A stretch of DNA of 8,128 nt from JBFGFG01 sp041627475 (GTDB taxonomy: Bacteria; Actinomycetota; Nitriliruptoria; Nitriliruptorales; Nitriliruptoraceae), in contig JBFKQZ010000143.1 in assembly GCA_041627475.1 (NCBI GenBank), positions 1 to 8,128 on the forward strand. Reading direction: 5' to 3'. The first letter of the stretch is position 1, and every line of letters starts with the position of its first letter. This document shows, piece by piece, positions 1-6,467 of this stretch. The notes beneath the pieces are model-generated. The model did not search any database, was not told the origin of the DNA, and was given only the letters and a program-made list of their open reading frames with translations. Made by a program: the position numbers and the translations under genes.

Positions 1-713
1 ACGGCCGACACCTCGACGCCCAGCGCCGACGCGGTCTCGTGGGCGACCCGGTCACCAGCGACGCCCGGTTCGTGGCGGACCAGCACCCTGGCCACGCCCG
101 GGGCGACCCCCATCGTTGCGCGGACCCACCCCCACGCGGCCGCCAGCAGCGGCAGCTGTTCGCCGACCAGGACGAGGGCGTGCGGGTCCGGCTCGAGCAG
201 GCCGGAGACGATGCCCAACCCGCTGTGCAGCCCCGGTTCGCGGGCCAGTCGCTCGACCGCCTCGCCACGCCCGTCGTCGGCGGCTGCGCGCCACTGCGCG
301 CGGGTCGCCTCGCCCACCTGCTCGTCCTGCTCGCGGTCCGCCACGACCGTGAGCTGCCGGCGTCGGCGCGCCCGGGCCGCACCCACCGGGACGGGGAGGT
401 CGGCGACCCAGGCCTCCACGTACAGCGGCTCGACGGCGAGCTCCTCGGCGATGTCGAGCGTGTGCGCGCCGGCACGCCGCAGCGCCCGCGCCCGGACGCG
501 TGCCGTGCCGGCGACGTCGTCGAGGTCGGTGTGGCCGCCCTCGACGACACGCAGGGTCGGGACCGTGCCGGGCGCTGTCGTGGCACGGCCCTTGGTCGTC
601 AGGCGGTACGGGACCGGCTCGTCCAGCGGCAGCTGCTCCTGGACGGGGACGTGCTCCTCCCAGGCGAGGTCGTCGCCCGGGGTCTCCGCCACGTGGTCCG
701 TCTCGTCGCGCAT
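1..713 (-). CDS. HTH-containing protein of unknown function, 3' end cut by window edge
   Basis: This open frame starts at ATG 713 and reads without a stop to the left edge, giving 237 full codons; the C-terminus lies outside the window. A strong Shine-Dalgarno AGGAGG (721-726) lies 7 nt before the ATG and fixes the start. Codon third positions are mostly G/C, as in its neighbours. Residues 1-65 are acidic and look unstructured. Residues about 72-106 look like a helix-turn-helix: RARALRRAGAHTLDIAEEL is followed by a second helix ending AWVADLPVPV. An Arg-rich stretch (RARRRR) follows at 114-119. From about 160 the protein looks globular. The layout recalls actinobacterial proteins in which an N-terminal HTH precedes a LAGLIDADG-like domain, but I do not see that group's usual tyrosine/tryptophan/glutamate motif (YWAEG), so this is a weak family guess. 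It lies 51 bp downstream of the sigma gene on the same strand and is probably co-transcribed with it. A DNA-binding role is inferred from the HTH only. Confidence 0.8.
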   Translation of the reverse strand, partial: MRDETDHVAETPGDDLAWEEHVPVQEQLPLDEPVPYRLTTKGRATTAPGTVPTLRVVEGGHTDLDDVAGTARVRARALRRAGAHTLDIAEELAVEPLYVEAWVADLPVPVGAARARRRRQLTVVADREQDEQVGEATRAQWRAAADDGRGEAVERLAREPGLHSGLGIVSGLLEPDPHALVLVGEQLPLLAAAWGWVRATMGVAPGVARVLVRHEPGVAGDRVAHETASALGVEVSA

Positions 714-716
714 CGC

Positions 717-744
717 GACACCTCCTCTCGGTGGTGTCTCCACC
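717..744 (-). promoter_or_regulatory. Overlapping short hairpins in the leader of the HTH gene
   Basis: Two inverted repeats compete in this 51-bp gap. One pairs 730-734 with 740-744 (GGTGG/CCACC, 5-nt loop). The other pairs 717-722 with 733-738 (GACACC/GGTGTC, 10-nt loop); its stem takes in part of the Shine-Dalgarno at 721-726 and the rest falls in the loop. They share bases 733-734 and cannot form together. The stems are short, so chance is a real possibility. No transcription terminator is visible between the sigma gene and this gene. Confidence 0.25.
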
Positions 745-764
745 ATGCCGAGGGGGTGTGACAT

Positions 765-1721
765 TCAGTTGCGGAGGTAGCCCAGGAGGTGCTCGCTCTC
801 GCCCGCACGGCCGGCGCGCAGCTTGGCCAGGGCCCGGACCTCGAGCTGGCGGACGCGCTCGCGGGTGAGGTCGAGGTCGCCGGCGATCGACTCCAGCGTG
901 CGCGGGGGCGAGCCGTCGAGGCCGAAGCGCCACCGCAGGATCTGCGCCTCGCGGTCCTTCAGCCCCTCCAGGGCGTCACGCAGGTCGTCGGCCAGCAGCG
1001 CCGCCGAGGCCACGTCCAACGGGGCGTCGGCGCCCTCGTCCTCCAGCAGGTCCCCCAGCGACGCGCCCGCGTCCTCCCCCACGGGTGCGTCCAGCGAGGA
1101 CGGGTTCTGGGCCTGGCGCTTGAGCTCGGTGAGCTTCTCCACCTCGACGCCCACCGCCTTGGCGACCTCCTCGTCGGTCGGGTCGCGACCGAGCTCCTGC
1201 AGCAGCTGCCGCTCGGCCCGCCGGGCCTTGCCCAGCAGCTCGACGAGGTGCGACGGGATGCGGATCGTGCGTGACTGCGACGTCAGCCCCCGGCCGATGG
1301 TCTGGCGGATCCACCAGGTCGCGTAGGTGGAGAAGCGGTAGCCCTTGGCCGGGTCGAACTTGTCCACGGCCCGCAGCAGGCCGAGATTGCCCTCCTGCAC
1401 GAGGTCGGCCAGCGTGATGCCACGGGTCCGGTAGCGCTTCGCGACGGACACGACCAGCCGCAGGTTCGTCTCGACCATGCGGTCGTGCGCACGGTTGCCG
1501 TCGCGCACGAGACGTCGCAGGGTCCGCGCCCGCGCCGGTTCGAGGCCATCAGCGTGGTCCAGCAGCTCCTGCGCGGCCTGCCCGGCCGCGATCCGGCGGG
1601 CGAGGTCGACCTCCTGGTCGGCGGTGAGCAGCTCGACCCGGCCGATCTCCTCGAGGTACTGCCCGAACGAGTCCGGGTTCAGCTCGGGGAGCGCGCCACC
1701 GCCGAGGGAGTCGGAGGCCAT
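765..1721 (-). CDS. RNA polymerase sigma factor, sigma-70 family (RpoD/SigA-like), 318 aa
   Basis: The protein directs core RNA polymerase to promoters. Region 1.2 spans about residues 17-50 (DSFGQYLEEIGRVELLT). Region 2 spans about 80-150, with NLRLVVSVAKRYRTRG, DLVQEGNLGLLRAVDKFD and the promoter-melting/-10 segment FSTYATWWIRQTI. Region 3 spans about 160-235 and includes RTIRIPSHLVE at its entry. Region 4 spans about 250-312, with the -35-binding helix-turn-helix TRERVRQLEVRALAKLR. There is no N-terminal extension, so it is close in length to SigB-type group 2 factors and much shorter than most actinobacterial primary sigmas. In region 2.4 the Gln of WIRQ is kept, but the position matching Thr440 of E. 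coli RpoD is Gly143. The start at ATG 1721 is chosen because it overlaps the dnaG stop as TGATG and has an AAGGGGG Shine-Dalgarno just upstream; an in-frame ATG 33 bp earlier lies inside dnaG. It could be the primary sigma or a paralogue; the sequence alone does not decide. Confidence 0.95.
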   Translation of the reverse strand: MASDSLGGGALPELNPDSFGQYLEEIGRVELLTADQEVDLARRIAAGQAAQELLDHADGLEPARARTLRRLVRDGNRAHDRMVETNLRLVVSVAKRYRTRGITLADLVQEGNLGLLRAVDKFDPAKGYRFSTYATWWIRQTIGRGLTSQSRTIRIPSHLVELLGKARRAERQLLQELGRDPTDEEVAKAVGVEVEKLTELKRQAQNPSSLDAPVGEDAGASLGDLLEDEGADAPLDVASAALLADDLRDALEGLKDREAQILRWRFGLDGSPPRTLESIAGDLDLTRERVRQLEVRALAKLRAGRAGESEHLLGYLRN

Positions 1722-3604
1722 CAGCGTCCCCCTTCCGCGTGCATGCCGTCCCACGCGCCGCCCTGCCGCAGGCGACGGCGCCGCTCCTCGAGCTGTTGGA
1801 GCTCGCGCATGATCTCCACCGTGCGGTCGCCGTCGGTGGCGTCGTTCAACCGCGACAGCTCGTGGCGCAGCGCGCGTGCGTGCTCGTCGATGCGCTCGGC
1901 CAGCACCAACCGGACCTGCTCCGCGATCGACGCCCGGGTGTCGGGCACCGCGGGCTCCTCGACCGTCAGCTCCTGCAGCAGGCGCCGCACGTCGTCATCG
2001 TCGGTCGCGTCGAGCATCGACGTCAGGGTGCTCCCGGGGCCACCCGCGGCCTGCATCGCCTCGAACAGCGCCTTCGCCGACGGGTGCGTGAGGTCGTCCG
2101 CCGTCAGCTCGTACCACTCCTCGGGCAGCTCCTCGGGCGTCTGCAGGGCGAACCGCAGCACCGTCCGCTCGCGGGCGGCACGTGCCCGGTTGACGTCGGC
2201 GGGGGCGATCCGTCCGCGCTGCGTCGTCGCGACCTCGCTGGCCACGCCGGTGTGCTGGTCCAGCTCGACGCCCTGGCGCTGGGCGGAGCGAGCGACGAAC
2301 TCGAGCGACAGCCCGAGGCCGGCCGCGACCTCGGTCCGCGCCCACACGCGACGCCGGTCCTGGTCGGGCTCGAGCGCGAGCAGGTCGATGGCCTCCCGCA
2401 GTGCGGCGATGCGCGCCTCCTCGTCCGCCCCCTCCACGCCCTCGACGACACCGCGCACGAGGAACGGCACGACGTCGGGCGCCTCGGCGACGGCGGTCCG
2501 CACGGCCTCGACGCCCTGGTCACGGACCATGTCGGCCGGGTCGCTGCCGTCCGGCAGCACGAGCACCCGCAGCTGGAACGCGGGGGCACCGGCGTCGTGG
2601 ACCTCGCGGGCGGCCTCGAACGCACGCCGTGCGGCCTTCTGCCCCGCCTCGTCGCCGTCGAACGCGAGCACGACCCGGTCGACCCGGGACGCGAGCAGGC
2701 GGAAGTGCTCGGTCCCCACCGCGGTGCCGCACGTCGCCACGGCGTTGCCGAAGCCGGCCTGGTGCAGCGCCATGACGTCGGTGTAGCCCTCGCAGATGAC
2801 GACCTCCTGCGCGCCGGCGATGGCCGTGCGCGCCTCGTACATCCCGTACAGCACCTTGGTCTTCTGGTAGAGCCGGTACTCGGGCGAGTTGAGGTACTTC
2901 GGCGGGGTGAAGTCGCCGTAGTCGAGCGCCGGCAGCACCCGCCCACCGAAGCCGATCGGCTCGCCCCGGACGTCCTTGACGGGGAACAGCAGCCGGCCCC
3001 GGAAGGTGTCCAGCAGCCCGCCGCGGCTGTTCGGCTTGGCGAGGCGCACCGCCAGCACGTCCTGCCGGTCGAAGCCCTCGTCCTCGGTCAGGTGCCGCGC
3101 GAGGGCGTCCCACTCGTCGGGCGCGAACCCGAGCTCGAAGCGCTCGGCGTCCTCCTTCCCGAAGCCACGGTCCTTGAGGTACTGCCGCGCCACGGTCCCG
3201 CGCTCGCCGAGCAGCTGCTGCTTGAACCAGGCCATCGCCGCCCGGTTGACCTCGAGCATCCGCGCCTGCTCGCCCAGCGCCTTGCGCTGCCGCGCGGAGA
3301 GCTCCTCGTAGCGCAGCGTCACCCCGGTGCGCCGCGCCAGTGTCTCGACCGCCTCGACGAAGTCGAGCCCGTCGATGCGCCGGAGGAAGTCGATCAGGTC
3401 GCCGCCCTCGGAGCAGCCGTAGCAGTACCACCGGGCCTCGTCGGGCATGACGTTGAAGGACGGCGTCTTCTCGGTGTGGAACGGGCAGAGGCCCTTCCAG
3501 GTCTTGCCGGCGCGCTTCAGCGTGACGTGGTCGCCGATCACCGCGAGGGCGTCCGCCTGCTGGCGCAGGCGGTCGATGTCCTCGCGGTTGATCCGTCCCG
3601 CCAA
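1721..3604 (-). CDS. dnaG: DNA primase DnaG, 627 aa
   Basis: DnaG synthesises the short RNA primers for chromosomal replication at the fork, working with the replicative helicase. The N-terminal CHC2 zinc-binding domain is complete: Cys40, His43 (CPFHTEKTPSF), Cys61 and Cys64 (WYCYGC). The catalytic core follows; LNSPEYRLYQKTKVLYG (about 238-254) is typical of the family. The TOPRIM domain (about 265-345) has the acidic metal ligands in CEGYTD (Glu272) and DGDEAG (Asp316, Asp318). The C-terminal helical part (about 470-627), which in other species binds helicase, ends in a charged coiled-coil rich in Arg and Glu. Length is normal for actinobacterial primases. The start is TTG 3604; AGGAGG at 3610-3615 lies 5 nt upstream and no in-frame ATG precedes the zinc finger. 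The stop overlaps the sigma-factor start by one base. No truncation or frameshift is seen. Confidence 0.98.
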   Translation of the reverse strand: MAGRINREDIDRLRQQADALAVIGDHVTLKRAGKTWKGLCPFHTEKTPSFNVMPDEARWYCYGCSEGGDLIDFLRRIDGLDFVEAVETLARRTGVTLRYEELSARQRKALGEQARMLEVNRAAMAWFKQQLLGERGTVARQYLKDRGFGKEDAERFELGFAPDEWDALARHLTEDEGFDRQDVLAVRLAKPNSRGGLLDTFRGRLLFPVKDVRGEPIGFGGRVLPALDYGDFTPPKYLNSPEYRLYQKTKVLYGMYEARTAIAGAQEVVICEGYTDVMALHQAGFGNAVATCGTAVGTEHFRLLASRVDRVVLAFDGDEAGQKAARRAFEAAREVHDAGAPAFQLRVLVLPDGSDPADMVRDQGVEAVRTAVAEAPDVVPFLVRGVVEGVEGADEEARIAALREAIDLLALEPDQDRRRVWARTEVAAGLGLSLEFVARSAQRQGVELDQHTGVASEVATTQRGRIAPADVNRARAARERTVLRFALQTPEELPEEWYELTADDLTHPSAKALFEAMQAAGGPGSTLTSMLDATDDDDVRRLLQELTVEEPAVPDTRASIAEQVRLVLAERIDEHARALRHELSRLNDATDGDRTVEIMRELQQLEERRRRLRQGGAWDGMHAEGGR

Positions 3605-3615
3605 CGCGCCCTCCT

Positions 3616-3661
3616 GCCCTCGGCGCTCGACTCTAGCCGCCGGTCACGGCGCGCCGAGGGC
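3616..3661. repeat. 11-bp perfect inverted repeat in the dnaG upstream region
   Basis: GCCCTCGGCGC at 3616-3626 is the exact reverse complement of 3651-3661, with 24 bp between. The arm nearest dnaG ends one base before its Shine-Dalgarno (3610-3615). The loop holds TAGAGT (minus strand, 3630-3635), a fit to the TANNNT -10 element common in actinobacteria. If that is the promoter, one arm covers its -35 region and the other its start site. The pair could be an operator, an RNA hairpin in read-through transcripts, or a terminator for the DUF3151 gene. No T-run follows it. Confidence 0.55.
3630..3635 (-). promoter_or_regulatory. Possible -10 element for dnaG
   Basis: TAGAGT on the minus strand lies 25 bp before the dnaG TTG start, a usable distance given the Shine-Dalgarno at 3610-3615. 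No convincing TTGACA-like -35 is found at 16-19 bp spacing. Short TANNNT matches occur by chance, so this rests mainly on position. Confidence 0.25.
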
Positions 3662-3687
3662 GAGCCGGCGCCAGCGTGGACAACCTG

Positions 3688-4110
3688 TCAGCTGGTGAGG
3701 TTCGCGTCGTCCCAGTCAGGGTCGAGGTCGGTCAGGAAGTCGCCGATCCGCTCGACCTCGGCCGTCTCACCGATCTCCTCGGCGGCGTCCCGCAGACCCG
3801 CCAGGCAGCGCAGGAACCCCCGGTTGGACGGGTGCTCCCAGCGCACCAGCCCCGTGCCGCCCCAGCCGGCTGCACGCAGCGCGTCCAGCCCGCGGTGGTA
3901 GCCGACACGGGCGAAGGCGTAGCGCTCGACGGGGCGGCGGGCGAGCACGCCCAGCATCGCCCAGCCCTCGAGGAACGTCGGGTGCGCCGCCACCACGGCA
4001 GCCACCTCGTCGAGGTCGTCGATCGACGCCGCGGCGAGCTGCTCCAGTGCCTCCATGGGCGCCGGCGGCAGCACGACGTCGTGGCGGTCGGCCATCGGCA
4101 GCTCGGTCAT
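3688..4110 (-). CDS. DUF3151 family protein, 140 aa
   Basis: I recognise this as the DUF3151 family, known mostly from Actinobacteria and without an assigned function. The signature runs from about residue 62: ERYAFARVGYHRGLDALR, then AGWGGTG, WEHPSNRGFLRCL (91-103) and a C-terminal helical stretch EEIGETAEVERIGDFL. The alternating helices and the AWxxLG-like segment GWAMLGVLA (49-57) give it a TPR-like look, which is an impression rather than a domain match. The start at ATG 4110 has GGAGGA about 7 nt upstream; a second in-frame Met at residue 6 is less well placed. No signal peptide or membrane segment is seen, so it is probably cytoplasmic. It is the first gene of the minus-strand cluster, 83 bp before dnaG, and is divergent from the M61 peptidase gene 95 bp away. 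Length matches the family. Confidence 0.9.
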   Translation of the reverse strand: MTELPMADRHDVVLPPAPMEALEQLAAASIDDLDEVAAVVAAHPTFLEGWAMLGVLARRPVERYAFARVGYHRGLDALRAAGWGGTGLVRWEHPSNRGFLRCLAGLRDAAEEIGETAEVERIGDFLTDLDPDWDDANLTS

Positions 4111-4132
4111 CCGGGGGTCCTCCGTGGTCGGG

Positions 4133-4179
4133 GCGGACGATCGAGTCAACCAGAGGCCCTGCCGGTTAGGGTCGTCCGC
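4133..4179. repeat. 8-bp inverted repeat in the divergent DUF3151/M61 promoter region
   Basis: GCGGACGA at 4133-4140 is the perfect reverse complement of TCGTCCGC at 4172-4179, with 31 bp between, all inside the 95-bp gap between divergent genes. A TANNNT-type element, TAGGGT, lies at 4167-4172 on the plus strand and could be the -10 of the M61 gene, placing the right arm at its start site. The -35 region is weak. The minus-strand TTGACT at 4144-4149 has no -10 at the right distance. Confidence 0.3.
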
Positions 4180-4205
4180 ACGTCGCGACGCAGGCCGGAG
4201 CACCC

Positions 4206-6005
4206 GTGGCACCCATCTCCTACGAGGTCGACCTGTCGGCCCGTCGCCAGCACCTCGTCGGCGTGACGATGACCGTGCCGGCCGACCTCGCGCCGGGTGC
4301 CCGCATCGTCGTACCGACCTGGACACCCGGCAGCTACGTCGAGCGCAACTACGTCCACCACCTCCAGGCGATCGCGGCCGCCGACGCGGACGGGAGCGAC
4401 CTGCTCGTCACGCCCGACGGCCACACGTCGTTCCGACTGCCGGACGACGCGGCGGGCCCAGTCACCGTGCGGCTCGAGTGGTACGCCCACGACCTCACCG
4501 TGCGCACCAACCACGTGGACGACCACCACGCCCTGCTCGTCCCGCCCGCGACCTTCCCCTACGTCGAGGGCGGTGAGGACCTCGAGCACGTCGTCACGGT
4601 CACGCCGACCGACGGCCACTCGGTGTGGACGCTGCTGCCGGACGACGGCGCCGAGGAGGACGGGACCACCGTCGCCCGGGCCGAGGACTACCTCCACCTG
4701 GTCGACAGCGCCTTCGAGGTCGGGGCGTTCCCGACCACGACGTTCCCGGTCGACGACGTGCCGCACCGCTGGGTGCACGCCAGCCACGGCGGCGAGATCG
4801 ACCTCGAACGGGTCGAGGCGGACGTGACGGCCATCAGCCGGGCGTGCCGTGCGGTGTTCGGCGGTCCGCTGCCGATCGCGTCCTACACGTTCCTGTGCGT
4901 CGGCGCCGACGAGGCCACCGGCGGCGGTGGGCTCGAGCACCGCGACGGCTCGGTGCTGATGCTGCCGGTCCTGACCGACGCCACCTCCAAGGGCGTGCGC
5001 CGCACCCGGTCGCTGATCACCCACGAGTACCTGCACCTGTGGAACGTCAAGCGGCTCGTGCCCGCCGAGCTCACGCCGTTCACGCTCGACCGCCCGCAGC
5101 ACACGACGAGCCTCTGGGTCGCCGAGGGCTGGACCGCCTACTACGACGACCTGCTGCCGGCCCGGGCCGGCCTCTCCACCGCACGGGAGTACCTGGACGC
5201 GCTGCGGGACGACCTCGTGTGGCTGCAGCGCACCCCCGGTGCCGCCCGCCAGTCGGTGGCCGCGGCGTCGTGGCACGCCTGGACCGGGCTGTACGTGGCC
5301 GACGAGAACTCGGTCAACGCCGGCACGAACTACTACACCCACGGCGCCGTCATCGCGGCGTGGCTTGACCTGCTGCTGCGCAGCGAGGCACCCGAGGGCG
5401 ACGGCCTGGACGACGCCTTCCGCCTGCTGTGGGAGCGCTTCGGGCACCCGCACCCCACCGGGTACCCCGACCGCGGCTACACCCACGAGGACGTCGTGGC
5501 CGCCCTGTCCGACGCCGCCGGCCGCGACCTGACGGCCGCCGTCGACGAGCACGTGCGGGGCACGACGCCGCCCCCGGTCGCCGACCTGCTGGGCACCGTC
5601 GGGCTGCGGCTGGACGAGTCCGAGCCCGACACCGTGCGACCGGACCTCGGCGTCCGGGTCCGCGACGACGGCGACCACGTCCGGGTGACCGCCGCGCTGC
5701 GCGACGGACCGGCGTGGACCGGCGGTGTCACCGGCGGTGACCGCCTCGTCGCGATCGACCGGCTGCTCGTGCAGGCCGGTGAGCTCGAGCGGGTGCTGGC
5801 AGGGTTCCGGGCCGGGAGCACCGTCACCGTGACCGTCGCGCGCGGGTCGCGGCTGCTCGACCTCGAGGTCCGGCTCGGTGCGCCCGTCCCCGAGCAGACG
5901 ATCGTCGCCGTCGACGACCCGAGCCCTGCGCAGACGACGGCCTTCCACCGGTGGACCGGGCTCGACCTCGCGGACGCTGCCGGGTCAGAGACCGCGTCGG
6001 AGTGA
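4206..6005 (+). CDS. M61 family metallopeptidase with C-terminal PDZ domain, 599 aa
   Basis: This is a zinc-dependent peptidase of the M61 (glycyl aminopeptidase-like) family. Residues 1-170 form the beta-rich N-terminal domain, including VPTWTPGSYVERNY (36-49). The catalytic domain holds GGLEHRDGS (241-249), the zinc-binding HEYLH (His273, Glu274, His277) followed by LWNVKRL, and WVAEGWTAYYDDL, whose Glu307 is the likely third zinc ligand. NYYTHGAVIAAWLDLLLR (385-402) is also typical. Residues about 481-565 fit a PDZ domain, with LGVRV, GGVTGGDRLVAI and a beta-rich end. All catalytic residues are present and the length is usual for the family. There is no signal peptide or membrane segment, so it is likely cytoplasmic and may act on peptides. 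The GTG start at 4206 has GGAG at 4197-4200, 5 nt upstream. Its physiological substrate cannot be told from sequence. The stop overlaps the convergent gene by 21 bp. Confidence 0.95.
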   Translation: MAPISYEVDLSARRQHLVGVTMTVPADLAPGARIVVPTWTPGSYVERNYVHHLQAIAAADADGSDLLVTPDGHTSFRLPDDAAGPVTVRLEWYAHDLTVRTNHVDDHHALLVPPATFPYVEGGEDLEHVVTVTPTDGHSVWTLLPDDGAEEDGTTVARAEDYLHLVDSAFEVGAFPTTTFPVDDVPHRWVHASHGGEIDLERVEADVTAISRACRAVFGGPLPIASYTFLCVGADEATGGGGLEHRDGSVLMLPVLTDATSKGVRRTRSLITHEYLHLWNVKRLVPAELTPFTLDRPQHTTSLWVAEGWTAYYDDLLPARAGLSTAREYLDALRDDLVWLQRTPGAARQSVAAASWHAWTGLYVADENSVNAGTNYYTHGAVIAAWLDLLLRSEAPEGDGLDDAFRLLWERFGHPHPTGYPDRGYTHEDVVAALSDAAGRDLTAAVDEHVRGTTPPPVADLLGTVGLRLDESEPDTVRPDLGVRVRDDGDHVRVTAALRDGPAWTGGVTGGDRLVAIDRLLVQAGELERVLAGFRAGSTVTVTVARGSRLLDLEVRLGAPVPEQTIVAVDDPSPAQTTAFHRWTGLDLADAAGSETASE

Positions 6006-6344
6006 CCGCAGTCGGTCACGGATCTCCGCCAGTCGGCCCCGCGCCGCGGCCACGGCCTCGGGATCGTCGCCACGCTCGAGCGTGGCGGTGAGCACGCCGA
6101 CCTCGATGGTCAGCAGCTCGACCTCGACCCGGCGCTGCTCCACGGCCTCGTGGGACGCCAGGGGGCGTGCGAGGATCGCCTCGTGCAGCACCTTGCGGGC
6201 ACGTTCGTCGGCCTCGACGACCTCCATCGGCACGTCGGCGTCGGCCAGGATGGTCGCGAGGTCCGGCAGCGCACGGTCGTCCGGCAGCCCGGCGAGGTGC
6301 TCCTCCAGCCGTGACACGGCAGCGTGCTGCTCGTCCCAGTGCAT
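5985..6344 (-). CDS. Small helical, probably coiled-coil hypothetical protein, 119 aa
   Basis: I do not recognise a family. The frame starts at ATG 6344 with AGGAGG 5 nt upstream, a strong site that decides against an upstream in-frame ATG. Third positions are mainly G/C. The protein looks almost wholly alpha-helical: SRLEEHLAGL (11-20), a central acidic helix around EVVEADERARKVLHEAI (41-57), EQRRVEVELLTIEVGVL (69-85) and an Arg-rich C-terminus, RLAEIRDRLRSLRRGL (104-119). The heptad-like spacing of Leu/Ile/Val suggests a coiled coil and perhaps self-association. There are no cysteines, no signal peptide and no membrane segment. Its last 21 bp overlap the end of the M61 peptidase gene on the other strand. 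It is divergent from the DUF4332 gene, with 123 bp between them. Confidence 0.75.
   Translation of the reverse strand: MHWDEQHAAVSRLEEHLAGLPDDRALPDLATILADADVPMEVVEADERARKVLHEAILARPLASHEAVEQRRVEVELLTIEVGVLTATLERGDDPEAVAAARGRLAEIRDRLRSLRRGL
6002..6019 (+). terminator. Hairpin on the M61 stop codon, possible terminator
   Basis: GTGACCG (6002-6008) pairs perfectly with CGGTCAC (6013-6019) around a 4-nt loop. The stop codon of the M61 gene (6003-6005) lies in the 5' arm. No T-run follows, but such tracts are often missing in high-GC actinobacteria. The hairpin also lies within the coding end of the convergent gene, so it must serve both reading frames. Confidence 0.4.
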
Positions 6345-6467
6345 CCGGACCTCCTCCCCGTGGCGAACATACATGCACCGTCGGCCCACATCGCCGGCAC
6401 CTTCGTGCCTAGTGTGCAGCCCGGCCCCGGGTCGACGGCGACCCACCGCACACCAGGGAGTTCGAAC
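6345..6467. promoter_or_regulatory. Divergent promoter region between the coiled-coil gene and the DUF4332 gene
   Basis: These 123 bp separate two divergent starts. Plus strand: TAGTGT at 6410-6415 fits TANNNT and lies 52 bp before the DUF4332 ATG; a small hairpin (GGCAC 6396-6400, GTGCC 6405-6409) ends just before it. Minus strand: TATGTT at 6366-6371 lies just upstream of the Shine-Dalgarno of the coiled-coil gene. Neither has a good -35 hexamer. The stretch is slightly more A/T-rich than its surroundings around 6361-6375. Confidence 0.3.

Noticed and set aside
52..933. A 293-codon minus-strand frame at the left edge
   Set aside because: It overlaps both the sigma gene and the HTH gene in another frame and gives an Arg/Ala/Pro-rich product; the frame starting at 713 has the ribosome site and plausible domains.
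1739..3901. A 720-codon open frame on the plus strand opposite dnaG
   Set aside because: It lies antisense to a clear dnaG with intact zinc-finger and TOPRIM motifs. In G/C-rich genes the opposite strand often stays open by codon bias, and the translation is low-complexity with no recognisable domain.
4144..4149. TTGACT on the minus strand as a -35 for the DUF3151 gene
   Set aside because: The -10 position 17 bp on reads CACGGA and overlaps the Shine-Dalgarno, so it cannot work as a standard promoter for that gene.
4146..5948. A 600-codon open frame on the minus strand opposite the M61 gene
   Set aside because: The plus strand has the full set of M61 motifs and a ribosome site. The antisense product is a Val/Gly/Arg-rich shadow.
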